13,690 nucleotides of DNA from Gammaproteobacteria bacterium. GTDB taxonomy: Bacteria > Pseudomonadota > Gammaproteobacteria > UBA6429 > Thiohalophilaceae. Shown piece after piece: positions 7,229-13,690 of the stretch; positions within the stretch are counted from its first letter, which is position 1, and each line of letters begins with the position of its first letter. Where the stretch lies: contig JAOULB010000016.1 in assembly GCA_029882235.1 (NCBI GenBank), positions 1-13,690 of the forward strand. The letters are read 5' to 3'. The notes under the pieces were generated by a model. It did not search any database. It was given only the letters and a program-made list of their open reading frames with translations, and was not told the origin of the DNA. The position numbers were made by a program, and so were the translations under genes.

Positions 7229-7285
7229 TTTGAAGGCTGCTTTCATTACCACTTGTTTTATATGGATATTACTGGATAAGCGTAT

Positions 7286-8287
7286 ATGGCTATACCTATT
7301 ATCATATGCGATGACTCAAGTATGGCTCGCAAGCAAATGTGGCGTGCCCTGCCCACTGACTGGGACTTCGAGGTCACGTTCGCCGCTAATGGCAAGGAAG
7401 CGATTGAGGCAATAAATATGGGCAAGGCTCATATCATGTTTCTTGATCTAACCATGCCTGTGATGGACGGTTTTGAAGTCCTGGAAACTCTGCATAAGGA
7501 ACAATCTTCCGTCAAAGTCATTGTTGTCTCTGGCGATGTTCAACCTGAGTCTTATTCACGCGTTATGGCGCTCGGCGCGGTTGAATTTATTAAAAAACCC
7601 TTCGATGCTATGTCGATCATCGATATTCTTGACCCGCTGATTCCGAAAGAAGCGGCAAATTCTGAACTCGCTATTCCTGCACAAGTTGTCAACGTTAAGG
7701 TAGAAACGAATGACATCTATCGCGAAGTAGCAAACATTGCCATGGGTCGCGCTGCCGATCTACTAGCCCAATATCTTAATGCCTTTATTGTTATGCCAAT
7801 ACCGCATGTCAACATGATGGAATATAACGAGTTACAAATGGCCATTGAACACACCATAGCTGCAGATAACACTTTTGCAGTGTGTCAGGGTTTTATATCA
7901 CAGGAAGTATCAGGTGAGGCACTGGCAATTTTTACCGGTACAGATTTCAATGACCTGGCCGAATTATTAAATTTTGATGGCGAAATAACCGAATCGGCAA
8001 AGATTGAATTATCAATGGATATTACCAGCATCCTCGTTGGCGCCATTTTAAAAAGTCTTAAAGAACAGGTTGATATCGATTTTTGTCAAGGTTATCCCAT
8101 TGTATTAGGTCATAGAACTGCATCAATCGGATTAATTGCAAACAAAGAAAAAAGCTGGAAAGAAACACTCGCTGTAGAAATGTTTTTTACCGTTGAAAAT
8201 AAAAAGATCTACTGTGATTTTATTATTGTATTTAATACTGGCTCAATTGACTCTTTGAAAGAAAGAATAGATTTTCTCGCGGAATAA
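7286..8287 (+). CDS. Response regulator with CheC-type CheY-P phosphatase output domain
   Basis: This 333-residue soluble protein joins two domains. The receiver (about 3-120) has acidic residues Asp9 and Asp10, phosphoacceptor Asp54 in FLDLTMPVMDG, Ser82 and Lys104 (IKKP). The second half (about 138-330) is CheC/CheX/FliY-like. Asp143, Glu147, Asn150 and Pro173 exactly fit the phosphatase motif D/S-x3-E-x2-N-x22-P, around YREVANIAMGRAADLL (145-160). The expected second motif near ELSMDITSILVGA (241-253) has Asp for Glu and Ser for Asn, so only one active site appears intact. It may dephosphorylate CheY-P under control of receiver phosphorylation, tuning chemotaxis. The ATG follows a modest GGATAAG Shine-Dalgarno at 7274-7280. 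A sigma-28 promoter lies upstream and a diguanylate cyclase gene begins 3 bases after its stop. Confidence 0.88.
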   Translation: MAIPIIICDDSSMARKQMWRALPTDWDFEVTFAANGKEAIEAINMGKAHIMFLDLTMPVMDGFEVLETLHKEQSSVKVIVVSGDVQPESYSRVMALGAVEFIKKPFDAMSIIDILDPLIPKEAANSELAIPAQVVNVKVETNDIYREVANIAMGRAADLLAQYLNAFIVMPIPHVNMMEYNELQMAIEHTIAADNTFAVCQGFISQEVSGEALAIFTGTDFNDLAELLNFDGEITESAKIELSMDITSILVGAILKSLKEQVDIDFCQGYPIVLGHRTASIGLIANKEKSWKETLAVEMFFTVENKKIYCDFIIVFNTGSIDSLKERIDFLAE

Positions 8288-8290
8288 CTC

Positions 8291-9247
8291 ATGTCTACAG
8301 AAGCTAATAATATAAGAGATATACACTGGCTAATGGATATGTACAGGACCATTGATGTTGGCGTCACTGCGATTGATCGAAATTATAATATTCAAACCTG
8401 GAATAATTTTATGCAAAACCATAGCGGACTCAACTCTGCAGAGGTTGTTGGTAAAAATATATTTACAAGTTTCCCAGAAATTCCACAGGCATGGTTTGAA
8501 AGAAAAATCGAGTCCGTTCTGGCCTTACAGAATCAGGCTTATAGCACCTGGCGGCAACGTCCTCATTTATTCAAATTTCCTAATTATCGCCCTATTTCTG
8601 GCACTTCCGAATTCATGTATCAGAATGTTACTTTTATTCCTTTACTGTCGGCAGATACCTCAATTAGTCACATCGGGATTAATGTATTTGATGTAACGGA
8701 AATCGCTGTTAGTGAACTCAATCTTGAAATCGTGAATAACAAACTCTCTACATTAAGTAGAACAGATGGCCTGACCCAATTAAACAATCGCGCCTATTGG
8801 GAAGAATGCCTGATAAAAGAAATTAATCGGAATAGTCGTTCACAGGAACCGGTGTCACTATTAATTTTTGACATCGATCACTTCAAAAACGTGAATGACA
8901 CTTATGGCCACACCTTTGGCGATGAAGTATTACGCCATACATCGGCGATATTAAAAAACAATATTCGTGATGTCGATATAGCTGGTCGATATGGCGGCGA
9001 AGAATTTGGCGTTATTCTTTTTGGTGCAGATACAAAAGGCGCAATGGTATTTGCCGAACGCTTACGGCAAAACATAGAAAAACATACCGTTACCTCAAGC
9101 GGTCATAGCCTTAACTTTACCATTAGCATTGGAATTGCAGAATTAACTAATTCAATCAAAGATCATAAAACATGGATAGAGTGTGCAGACAAGGCCTTAT
9201 ATGCGTCAAAAGAAGCTGGTAGGAATAGAACCACTGTTTTTCAGTAA
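8291..9247 (+). CDS. PAS-GGDEF diguanylate cyclase
   Basis: This 318-residue protein should make cyclic di-GMP from two GTP. A PAS sensor domain spans about residues 12-135 (IDVGVTAIDRNYNIQTWN near its start). A short coiled linker (about 137-155) leads to a complete GGDEF domain (156-318). It has DGLTQLNNR (159-167), the metal site FDIDHFK (193-199), the active loop GGEEF (235-239), and the inhibitory I-site Arg226-x-x-Asp229, exactly five residues before the loop. It should therefore be catalytically active and product-inhibited. No membrane segment or signal peptide is seen, so it is cytosolic. It starts 3 bases after the receiver-CheC stop, implying co-transcription and coupled translation from the sigma-28 promoter. 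The PAS ligand is unknown. Two adjacent stop codons (9245-9250) end it, and it converges on pdxJ. Confidence 0.93.
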   Translation: MSTEANNIRDIHWLMDMYRTIDVGVTAIDRNYNIQTWNNFMQNHSGLNSAEVVGKNIFTSFPEIPQAWFERKIESVLALQNQAYSTWRQRPHLFKFPNYRPISGTSEFMYQNVTFIPLLSADTSISHIGINVFDVTEIAVSELNLEIVNNKLSTLSRTDGLTQLNNRAYWEECLIKEINRNSRSQEPVSLLIFDIDHFKNVNDTYGHTFGDEVLRHTSAILKNNIRDVDIAGRYGGEEFGVILFGADTKGAMVFAERLRQNIEKHTVTSSGHSLNFTISIGIAELTNSIKDHKTWIECADKALYASKEAGRNRTTVFQ

Positions 9248-9279
9248 TAAGTACCTATATTGTTGTTTCTAAATCAAAG

Positions 9280-10014
9280 TCAAACTCTTGAATTAATCAT
9301 TATGGCCTTTAATTCTGCAACTGCGTCATATAAACCATAAAACACAGCGCGCGCCACTACTGAGTGCCCAATGTTCAACTCACGGATATCCGGTATCGCG
9401 GCAATTGCCTTCACATTATGATAATCAAGTCCATGCCCCGCATTTACCTGCAAACCCATGCTCGTTCCATATTCAACAGCATGAATAATTTTTTGTAACT
9501 CTTTATCTTGCTCTGCACCTGTAGGTGCATCAGCATAATGCCCCGTATGAATTTCCACTACCGGTGCACCACACTCTACTGCCGCTTCAAGCTGTTTTTC
9601 TTCAGCATCAATAAAAAGTGATACCCGCACACCACTATCGGCCAATCTGGCGCAGGCATCCGTCATTTTGTCGATCTGTCCAGCCACATCAAGACCACCT
9701 TCGGTGGTTAATTCTTCTCGACGTTCCGGCACAAGACAGCAATCATGCGGCCTAATCTTGCTGGCAATGGCGATCATTTCTTCTGTCACTGCCATTTCGA
9801 GATTCATTCGTGTTTGCAGAACATCATTCAACATTTCAACATCTCGATCTTGAATATGGCGTCGATCTTCGCGCAAATGAATGGTAATCGCATCAGCACC
9901 TGCTTCTTCAGCGATCAGTGCAGCCTGAAGTGGTTCTGGGTAACGAGTGCCACGCGCCTGTCGAATTGATGCCACATGGTCAATATTCACACCTAATAAT
10001 ATTTCTTCGTTCAT
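9280..10014 (-). CDS. pdxJ: Pyridoxine 5'-phosphate synthase PdxJ
   Basis: PdxJ condenses 1-deoxyxylulose 5-phosphate with 3-amino-2-oxopropyl phosphate to give pyridoxine 5'-phosphate, the last ring-forming step of DXP-dependent vitamin B6 synthesis. The 244-residue TIM barrel shows NIDHVASIRQARGT (10-23), HLREDRRHI (46-54), NLEMA (71-75), LVPERRE (94-100), EIHTGHYA (154-161), NAGHGLDY (191-198) and the terminal phosphate site NIGHS (214-218). All are typical of an active enzyme. It follows recO after 24 bases with an AGG Shine-Dalgarno and ends the lepA-pdxJ block. In many proteobacteria acpS comes directly after pdxJ. Here there is no acpS, and the convergent diguanylate cyclase gene ends 32 bases away. 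Confidence 0.97.
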   Translation of the reverse strand: MNEEILLGVNIDHVASIRQARGTRYPEPLQAALIAEEAGADAITIHLREDRRHIQDRDVEMLNDVLQTRMNLEMAVTEEMIAIASKIRPHDCCLVPERREELTTEGGLDVAGQIDKMTDACARLADSGVRVSLFIDAEEKQLEAAVECGAPVVEIHTGHYADAPTGAEQDKELQKIIHAVEYGTSMGLQVNAGHGLDYHNVKAIAAIPDIRELNIGHSVVARAVFYGLYDAVAELKAIMINSRV

Positions 10015-10038
10015 ATCTATACCTAAGCTCTTAATCCA

Positions 10039-10758
10039 TCATAAAACTTTATGTAGATTAAGTTCACGTGTTTTAATTATTTTTCCATCGAGCCGATGAT
10101 TGATTATCGCGCGCATAATCTGTTTTGCCTCGCGTAAAACAGTATCGTCGGCAAACTCCCCGCATTGTAAAGCGAGTAGCGTTGAACCTTTTACCGTTAA
10201 CACTTCATTGTTGGGTATGCCGCTGAGTCGGACCGGGCCTTTTTCAAAATAATAGTTATAGAGTTGATTATCCTGTACTGACTCACCCGTTTCAACATCA
10301 TGATCCAGGATCATTCCGTAACCCGCTTCCTGTATTAGATAACACTCAAACCGGCGTAATAAAGGTTCAGTTTTTTCACAGCCGCCTAATTCGCTAATCA
10401 GCTGGTGATATTTCTCAAACAGTTCCGGGTGAGGATCATGGCGCTGGGTAAGCTTCAGCAATAATTCATTGACATAAAACCCTGACAGCAGCGACTCGCC
10501 TTTTAAACTGACAGGTTTATTTCCATGCTCGGCGCCTGTGAGCGTATACATCTCGCCACGACCACTCCATGATAACAGCAGTTGATTAAAGACCTGCAAC
10601 ATACCATTAAACTTTGATTTTGCCTGCTTTGCTCCCTTTGCAAGCACGGAGATGCGGCCATACTCCTGAGTAAATACATCCAGGATGATACTGGTGTCCT
10701 GATATGCGCGGGTATGTAAAATATATGCCGAGTGGAGTTGAATTCGATTAGAGCTCAT
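10039..10758 (-). CDS. recO: DNA repair protein RecO
   Basis: RecO works with RecR and RecF to load RecA onto SSB-coated single-stranded DNA during gap repair. The 239 residues match the family length. An N-terminal OB-fold (about 5-80) includes AYILHTRAYQDTSIILDVFT (11-30) and the basic LAKGAKQAKSKF segment typical of RecO. The rest is the helical domain with the conserved RRFECYLIQEAGYG (residues 134-147). No four-cysteine zinc cluster is seen, as in other gammaproteobacterial RecO proteins. Its ATG lies 11 bases inside the 3' end of era in another frame, so translation is probably coupled. The order era-recO-pdxJ is the standard one. Confidence 0.95.
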   Translation of the reverse strand: MSSNRIQLHSAYILHTRAYQDTSIILDVFTQEYGRISVLAKGAKQAKSKFNGMLQVFNQLLLSWSGRGEMYTLTGAEHGNKPVSLKGESLLSGFYVNELLLKLTQRHDPHPELFEKYHQLISELGGCEKTEPLLRRFECYLIQEAGYGMILDHDVETGESVQDNQLYNYYFEKGPVRLSGIPNNEVLTVKGSTLLALQCGEFADDTVLREAKQIMRAIINHRLDGKIIKTRELNLHKVL

Positions 10759-11653
10759 CTCGATACCCTAAACTATGCAGGCTTCGTTCATCATCAGACC
10801 AGCCTTCCTTAACCTTAACCCATAACTCAAGATGTACTCTACGCTCGATGAGTTTCGATATATCCAGTCGCGACTGTTTACCAATTTCTTTCAGTCGCTC
10901 GCCATTCTTGCCAATCACGATTCCCTTTTGATTATCGCGCTCAACCCAGATTATGGCATTGATAAGTGTCTGTTCCTCGCCATGTTTAAATTGTTCAATT
11001 TCAACGGTTAAATTATAAGGTAACTCCTGATGCAAAGTCCGCGTCAGTTTTTCTCGTATGATTTCAGCCGCAAGAAAACGTACGCTACGATCAGTGATCT
11101 GATCTTCATCATAAAAAGGTGCGTTCTCAGGCAACAGCTTCTGGATACTCGCTTCAATTTCCTTCAAGTTAATATCTTTGAGTGCAGATACTGGTAATAC
11201 CTCAGCAAAATTCATTTTGCTACCCATTTCGGCCAGAAAGGGTAACAGGCGCTCTTTTTCTGTAATACGATCGACTTTGTTAATTGCCAGGATAACGGGG
11301 ACATTTAATGTCTTAACTTTATCTAATACCTGTGCATCTTCATCAGTGAAGCTCAGCGCCTCAATAATAAATACGACAACATCAACATCACTCAAGGTGC
11401 TTGAGGCGGCACGGTTCAGATATCGGCTCATGGCCTGCTTGCCGGCTTTATGGAGTCCTGGGGTATCTACAAAAACAAACTGCGTCGTTTCAGTTGTTTT
11501 AATACCTAATATCCGATGACGTGTGGTTTGTGGTTTATGCGAGGTAATACTGATTTTCTGTCCAATCAAATGATTTAACAGCGTTGATTTGCCGACATTG
11601 GGACGACCAATCAAGCCAATATAACCACAACGAAAATCTGATTCTTTATTCAT
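10748..11653 (-). CDS. era: GTPase Era
   Basis: Era is an essential GTPase that binds the 3' end of 16S rRNA and assists 30S subunit maturation at the inner face of the membrane. The 301 residues have the normal two-domain plan. The GTPase domain contains G1 GRPNVGKS (16-23), G3 DTPG (63-66), G4 NKVD (125-128) and G5 SAL (156-158). The C-terminal KH RNA-binding domain contains GIVIGKNGERLKEIGKQSR (244-262). All nucleotide-binding motifs are intact. Its start codon overlaps the rnc stop by one base (TAATG on the minus strand) and its end overlaps recO. Pairing with rnc is conserved and fits their joint work on rRNA processing and ribosome assembly. Confidence 0.98.
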   Translation of the reverse strand: MNKESDFRCGYIGLIGRPNVGKSTLLNHLIGQKISITSHKPQTTRHRILGIKTTETTQFVFVDTPGLHKAGKQAMSRYLNRAASSTLSDVDVVVFIIEALSFTDEDAQVLDKVKTLNVPVILAINKVDRITEKERLLPFLAEMGSKMNFAEVLPVSALKDINLKEIEASIQKLLPENAPFYDEDQITDRSVRFLAAEIIREKLTRTLHQELPYNLTVEIEQFKHGEEQTLINAIIWVERDNQKGIVIGKNGERLKEIGKQSRLDISKLIERRVHLELWVKVKEGWSDDERSLHSLGYRDEL

Positions 11654-12321
11654 TACTGCAACTTGCTCAATGCGTTCTGTGCTGCCATTTGTTCGGCTTT
11701 GCGTCGACTCGTTCCTTCACCGGTTACTGTTTCTGATAATCCAGGCACGGCACACTCCACCCTGAAAGATTGTTGATGTGCCTCACCGTCGATTGCTGTT
11801 ACAACGTATTCGGGCAAGGCAAGACTCCTGGCCTGCAAATATTCCTGTAGCTGTGTCTTGGGGTCTTTCTGGACATTATCAGGATCACATTGATCCAGTC
11901 GCTCAGTAAAATATTTCTGCACAAAAGCGGTTGCGGGTTCAAGCCCATTATCCAGATATATCGCACCGATAACTGCTTCAAAGGCATCGGCAAGAATTGA
12001 ACTGCGGCGAAAACCACCACTTTTTAATTCACCTGAACCTAGTGATAAAAAATCGCCTAATGATATATCCCGGGCAATCTGCGCCAGAGTTTCTCCCTTG
12101 ACCAGGCTCGCGCGCATACGACTTAACTCCCCTTCCTGCGCCCGAGGAAAGCGCTGGTAAAGCTCAATACTGATTATATAGCTAAGAATTGAATCACCGA
12201 GAAATTCCATTCTCTCATTGTTATCATTAGAAGCACTGCGGTGCGTTAATGCTGTTTGTAGTAATGTTGCGTCAGAAAATTCGTAACCGATGCGACGGCA
12301 CAATACAGCAAGAGATTCCAT
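11653..12321 (-). CDS. rnc: Ribonuclease III
   Basis: RNase III cleaves double-stranded RNA, including the 30S rRNA precursor and structured mRNA leaders. The 222 residues comprise the endonuclease domain (about 1-148) with the signature ERMEFLGDS (36-44) and the second metal-binding cluster ADAFEA (111-116, catalytic Glu115). A double-stranded RNA-binding domain follows (about 152-222), with PKTQLQEYLQ (154-163) and GEGTSRRKAEQMAAQNAL (201-218). Both domains are complete. Its ATG overlaps the DUF4845 stop, and its stop overlaps the era start, each through TAATG. In several bacteria rnc autoregulates its operon by cutting its own leader; no such leader can be judged here because the gene lies mid-operon. 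Confidence 0.98.
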   Translation of the reverse strand: MESLAVLCRRIGYEFSDATLLQTALTHRSASNDNNERMEFLGDSILSYIISIELYQRFPRAQEGELSRMRASLVKGETLAQIARDISLGDFLSLGSGELKSGGFRRSSILADAFEAVIGAIYLDNGLEPATAFVQKYFTERLDQCDPDNVQKDPKTQLQEYLQARSLALPEYVVTAIDGEAHQQSFRVECAVPGLSETVTGEGTSRRKAEQMAAQNALSKLQ

Positions 12322-12695
12322 TACTGAGAAGGGACCTCAATACGTTCCAGAAAAGTGACCACAATATCGTGATTGCCAAATATTTTTTTACGCACTTCAT
12401 AATCAAGTTCAATAATACGCTTATTGTTTTGTTGCGTAATATAAATATTGTCTTTGGTCACATTCGTGACCATGTCAATGCGAAAACGCTTGTTCAGCGT
12501 CTGAATAATATCCTGTGGCGATTTTGTGCCAGTGGTTGGATCATTTTCAATCGAGCGCATTATCGAAGCCACATTAAATCGTTCTATATAAACAGGAATC
12601 AGCTTCAAAACAATGATGCCTACAAAGCAGACAAGCGCAATAATCAACACCCAGCCAATTGCGGTAACACCTTTTTGCCTTGAAATTGATTTCAT
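12321..12695 (-). CDS. DUF4845 family membrane protein with pilin-like N terminus
   Basis: This small protein has one N-terminal hydrophobic segment followed by a soluble domain likely to face the periplasm. Its function is unknown; it matches the DUF4845 proteins found between lepB and rnc in many gammaproteobacteria and betaproteobacteria. I place the start at the ATG at 12695 (124 residues, beginning MKSISRQKG), because GAGGTG at 12702-12707 sits 6 bases upstream. Upstream in-frame starts at 12701 (ATG) and 12704 (GTG) would abut or overlap that site. The segment RQKGVTAIGWVLII recalls a type IV prepilin cleavage region but lacks the Glu at +5. It starts 26 bases after lepB and its stop overlaps the rnc start. 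Confidence 0.85.
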   Translation of the reverse strand: MKSISRQKGVTAIGWVLIIALVCFVGIIVLKLIPVYIERFNVASIMRSIENDPTTGTKSPQDIIQTLNKRFRIDMVTNVTKDNIYITQQNNKRIIELDYEVRKKIFGNHDIVVTFLERIEVPSQ

Positions 12696-12721
12696 TTGCA
12701 TCACCTCAGTTTGTTTAATTG

Positions 12722-13498
12722 TTATTTGATTACGGTGCCAATTCGATTTAGTGAAGGGCCGTTACTTCCATTCCAGTTCATCCAGATAAAAAATGCACGC
12801 CCTACCAGGTTCTGGTCTGGAACAAAGCCCCATGCCCGACTATCGCGACTATTATCCCGATTATCGCCCATGACAAAATAATGGCCCGCAGGCACCTCCA
12901 CTATAAAGTCAGATGACTGCATAAACGGGTTAACCAGTATGTCATGTTTGATATCGTTGAGGTTTTCATTCATATGGGCATATTTGCCATAGCTTTCGAC
13001 ATTATAAGTGCCTTTCTCAACCTGGACCTGTGGTTTGTCGTTCACATACAACAGCTTGTTGTAATAAGCGATTTTATCTCCAGGGACACCAACAACGCGT
13101 TTAATGTAATCAATGCTTGGATTTTCCGGATAGCGAAACACCACAACGTCACCGCGTTCAGGATCACTCAGGCTGATTATTTTTTTGTTCACTACGGGAA
13201 GTCGTACACCATAGGCAAACTTACTCACCAGAATAAAGTCTCCAATCTCTAAGGTTGGCAACATCGAGCCGGATGGAATTCGAAATGGTTCCGCAATAAA
13301 TCCACGCAACACAAAAACAATCAAGACTACAGGAAACAGGAAACGCGCATATTCAACAACAATCGGTTCGTTAAGCTCGCCTTCCGGTGCAGGACTATTT
13401 TCAGCACGTTTTTTTGCAAAAAACAGGATATCAATACCCCAAATTACACCCGTTATAACGACCAGCACAAACAGGATTAATGAAAAATCTACACTCAT
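12722..13498 (-). CDS. lepB: Signal peptidase I LepB
   Basis: LepB is the inner-membrane serine protease that removes signal peptides from secreted and outer-membrane precursors. The 258 residues contain two N-terminal membrane segments (about 5-27 and 52-67). The catalytic domain follows on the periplasmic side. The nucleophile is Ser78 in PSGSMLPTL (75-83), and the general-base lysine is Lys133 in YIKRVVGVPGDK (131-142). The conserved GDNRDNSRDSR (211-221) completes the active-site region. An acidic cytoplasmic loop lies between the two membrane segments, as in other Gram-negative enzymes. Its ATG overlaps the lepA stop (TAATG), so the two are probably translationally coupled. The lepA-lepB order is standard. 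Confidence 0.97.
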   Translation of the reverse strand: MSVDFSLILFVLVVITGVIWGIDILFFAKKRAENSPAPEGELNEPIVVEYARFLFPVVLIVFVLRGFIAEPFRIPSGSMLPTLEIGDFILVSKFAYGVRLPVVNKKIISLSDPERGDVVVFRYPENPSIDYIKRVVGVPGDKIAYYNKLLYVNDKPQVQVEKGTYNVESYGKYAHMNENLNDIKHDILVNPFMQSSDFIVEVPAGHYFVMGDNRDNSRDSRAWGFVPDQNLVGRAFFIWMNWNGSNGPSLNRIGTVIK

Positions 13499-13690
13499 TA
13501 GTCTTTCCCTACCTTAAGCACGGCTAAAAATGCTTCCTGCGGAATCTCAACTTTACCTACCTGTTTCATACGTCGTTTACCTGCCTTTTGTTTTTCTAAT
13601 AATTTTCGCTTACGGGTGATATCACCACCATAGCATTTGGCCGTCACATTTTTACGCAAGGCCTTCACATTTGTTCTGGCTACTATTTTA
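13498..13690 (-). CDS. lepA: Elongation factor 4 (LepA), C-terminal end only
   Basis: The minus-strand frame ending in TAA at 13498-13500 encodes the last 63 complete codons of a longer gene that runs off the right edge. The translated end includes NVKALRKNVTAKCYGGDIT, RKRKLLEKQK, RRMKQVGKVEIPQEAFLA and the terminal VLKVGKD. These are diagnostic of the LepA-specific C-terminal domain. LepA is a ribosome-associated translational GTPase with roles in elongation and initiation or 30S maturation. The GTPase and central domains are outside the window, so intactness cannot be judged. It is the upstream partner of lepB; its promoter is not in view. Confidence 0.96.
   Translation of the reverse strand, partial: KIVARTNVKALRKNVTAKCYGGDITRKRKLLEKQKAGKRRMKQVGKVEIPQEAFLAVLKVGKD

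Noticed and set aside
7230..7415. Small TTG-start reading frame with a hydrophobic first half in the leader of the receiver-CheC gene
   Set aside because: It has no Shine-Dalgarno, overlaps the start of the receiver domain in another frame, and its second half is simply the out-of-frame reading of that conserved domain. A leader peptide cannot be excluded but is not supported.
6809..9247. Signalling island as a recently acquired foreign insert
   Set aside because: Spot counts by eye gave about 38-40% GC in the island and about 42% in flanking genes, too small a difference. No integrase, direct repeats or tRNA border were seen.
9248..9279. Bidirectional terminator between the cyclase gene and pdxJ
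   Set aside because: The 32-base convergent gap is AT-rich but has no stem-loop that I can identify.
12249..12683. 144-codon plus-strand frame antisense to rnc and DUF4845
   Set aside because: It spans two real genes on the other strand, with an Asn, His and Ile-rich composition typical of a shadow frame.
12321..12695. DUF4845 protein as a true type IV pilin
   Set aside because: It lacks the Glu at +5, has Trp in the helix start, and sits in a housekeeping operon without pilus genes.

Overview
This window looks like chromosomal core sequence from a gammaproteobacterium. The evidence is the lepA-lepB-DUF4845-rnc-era-recO-pdxJ order, a cysM-rlmD pair next to a BarA/GacS-type HPt gene, and proteins such as S-methyl-5'-thioinosine phosphorylase and the hypoxanthine phosphoribosyltransferase that resemble, from memory, Pseudomonas-type proteins. 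The DNA is moderately AT-rich (about 40% GC in the stretches I counted by eye). The genus cannot be fixed from sequence alone. No IS element, integrase, tRNA, rRNA or CRISPR array was seen.

Layout. (1) Positions 63-6741, minus strand, transcribed right to left: cysM, rlmD, a CYTH triphosphatase-like gene, a YkuD-domain gene, nagZ, a MscS-type channel, a hypoxanthine phosphoribosyltransferase and S-methyl-5'-thioinosine phosphorylase. These eight genes are packed with gaps of -1 to 29 bases and could be one transcript. (2) Positions 6809-9247, plus strand: a signalling island with a free-standing HPt protein, a receiver-CheC fusion and a PAS-GGDEF diguanylate cyclase. A near-consensus flagellar sigma-28 (FliA) promoter lies between the HPt gene and the other two. 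(3) Positions 9280-13690, minus strand: pdxJ, recO, era, rnc, DUF4845, lepB and the 3' end of lepA.

Functional links. The phosphorylase and the phosphoribosyltransferase form a salvage pair: the first releases hypoxanthine from methylthioinosine and the second converts it to IMP. NagZ and the YkuD protein, which has no signal peptide, could both act on recycled muropeptides in the cytoplasm. The lepA-pdxJ block is the housekeeping cluster for translation, protein export, RNA processing, ribosome assembly, DNA repair and vitamin B6.

The part most worth a second look is the plus-strand island. The HPt protein carries the BarA/GacS-type phosphoacceptor motif and sits beside cysM-rlmD, where barA or gacS is found in other gammaproteobacteria, but no sensor kinase is attached. 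Next to it, a receiver domain fused to a CheC-type CheY-P phosphatase is arranged for co-translation with a diguanylate cyclase behind a sigma-28 promoter. This suggests a small module linking flagellar gene expression, chemotaxis phosphate flux and c-di-GMP. The individual domains are known; their joint function here is inference.
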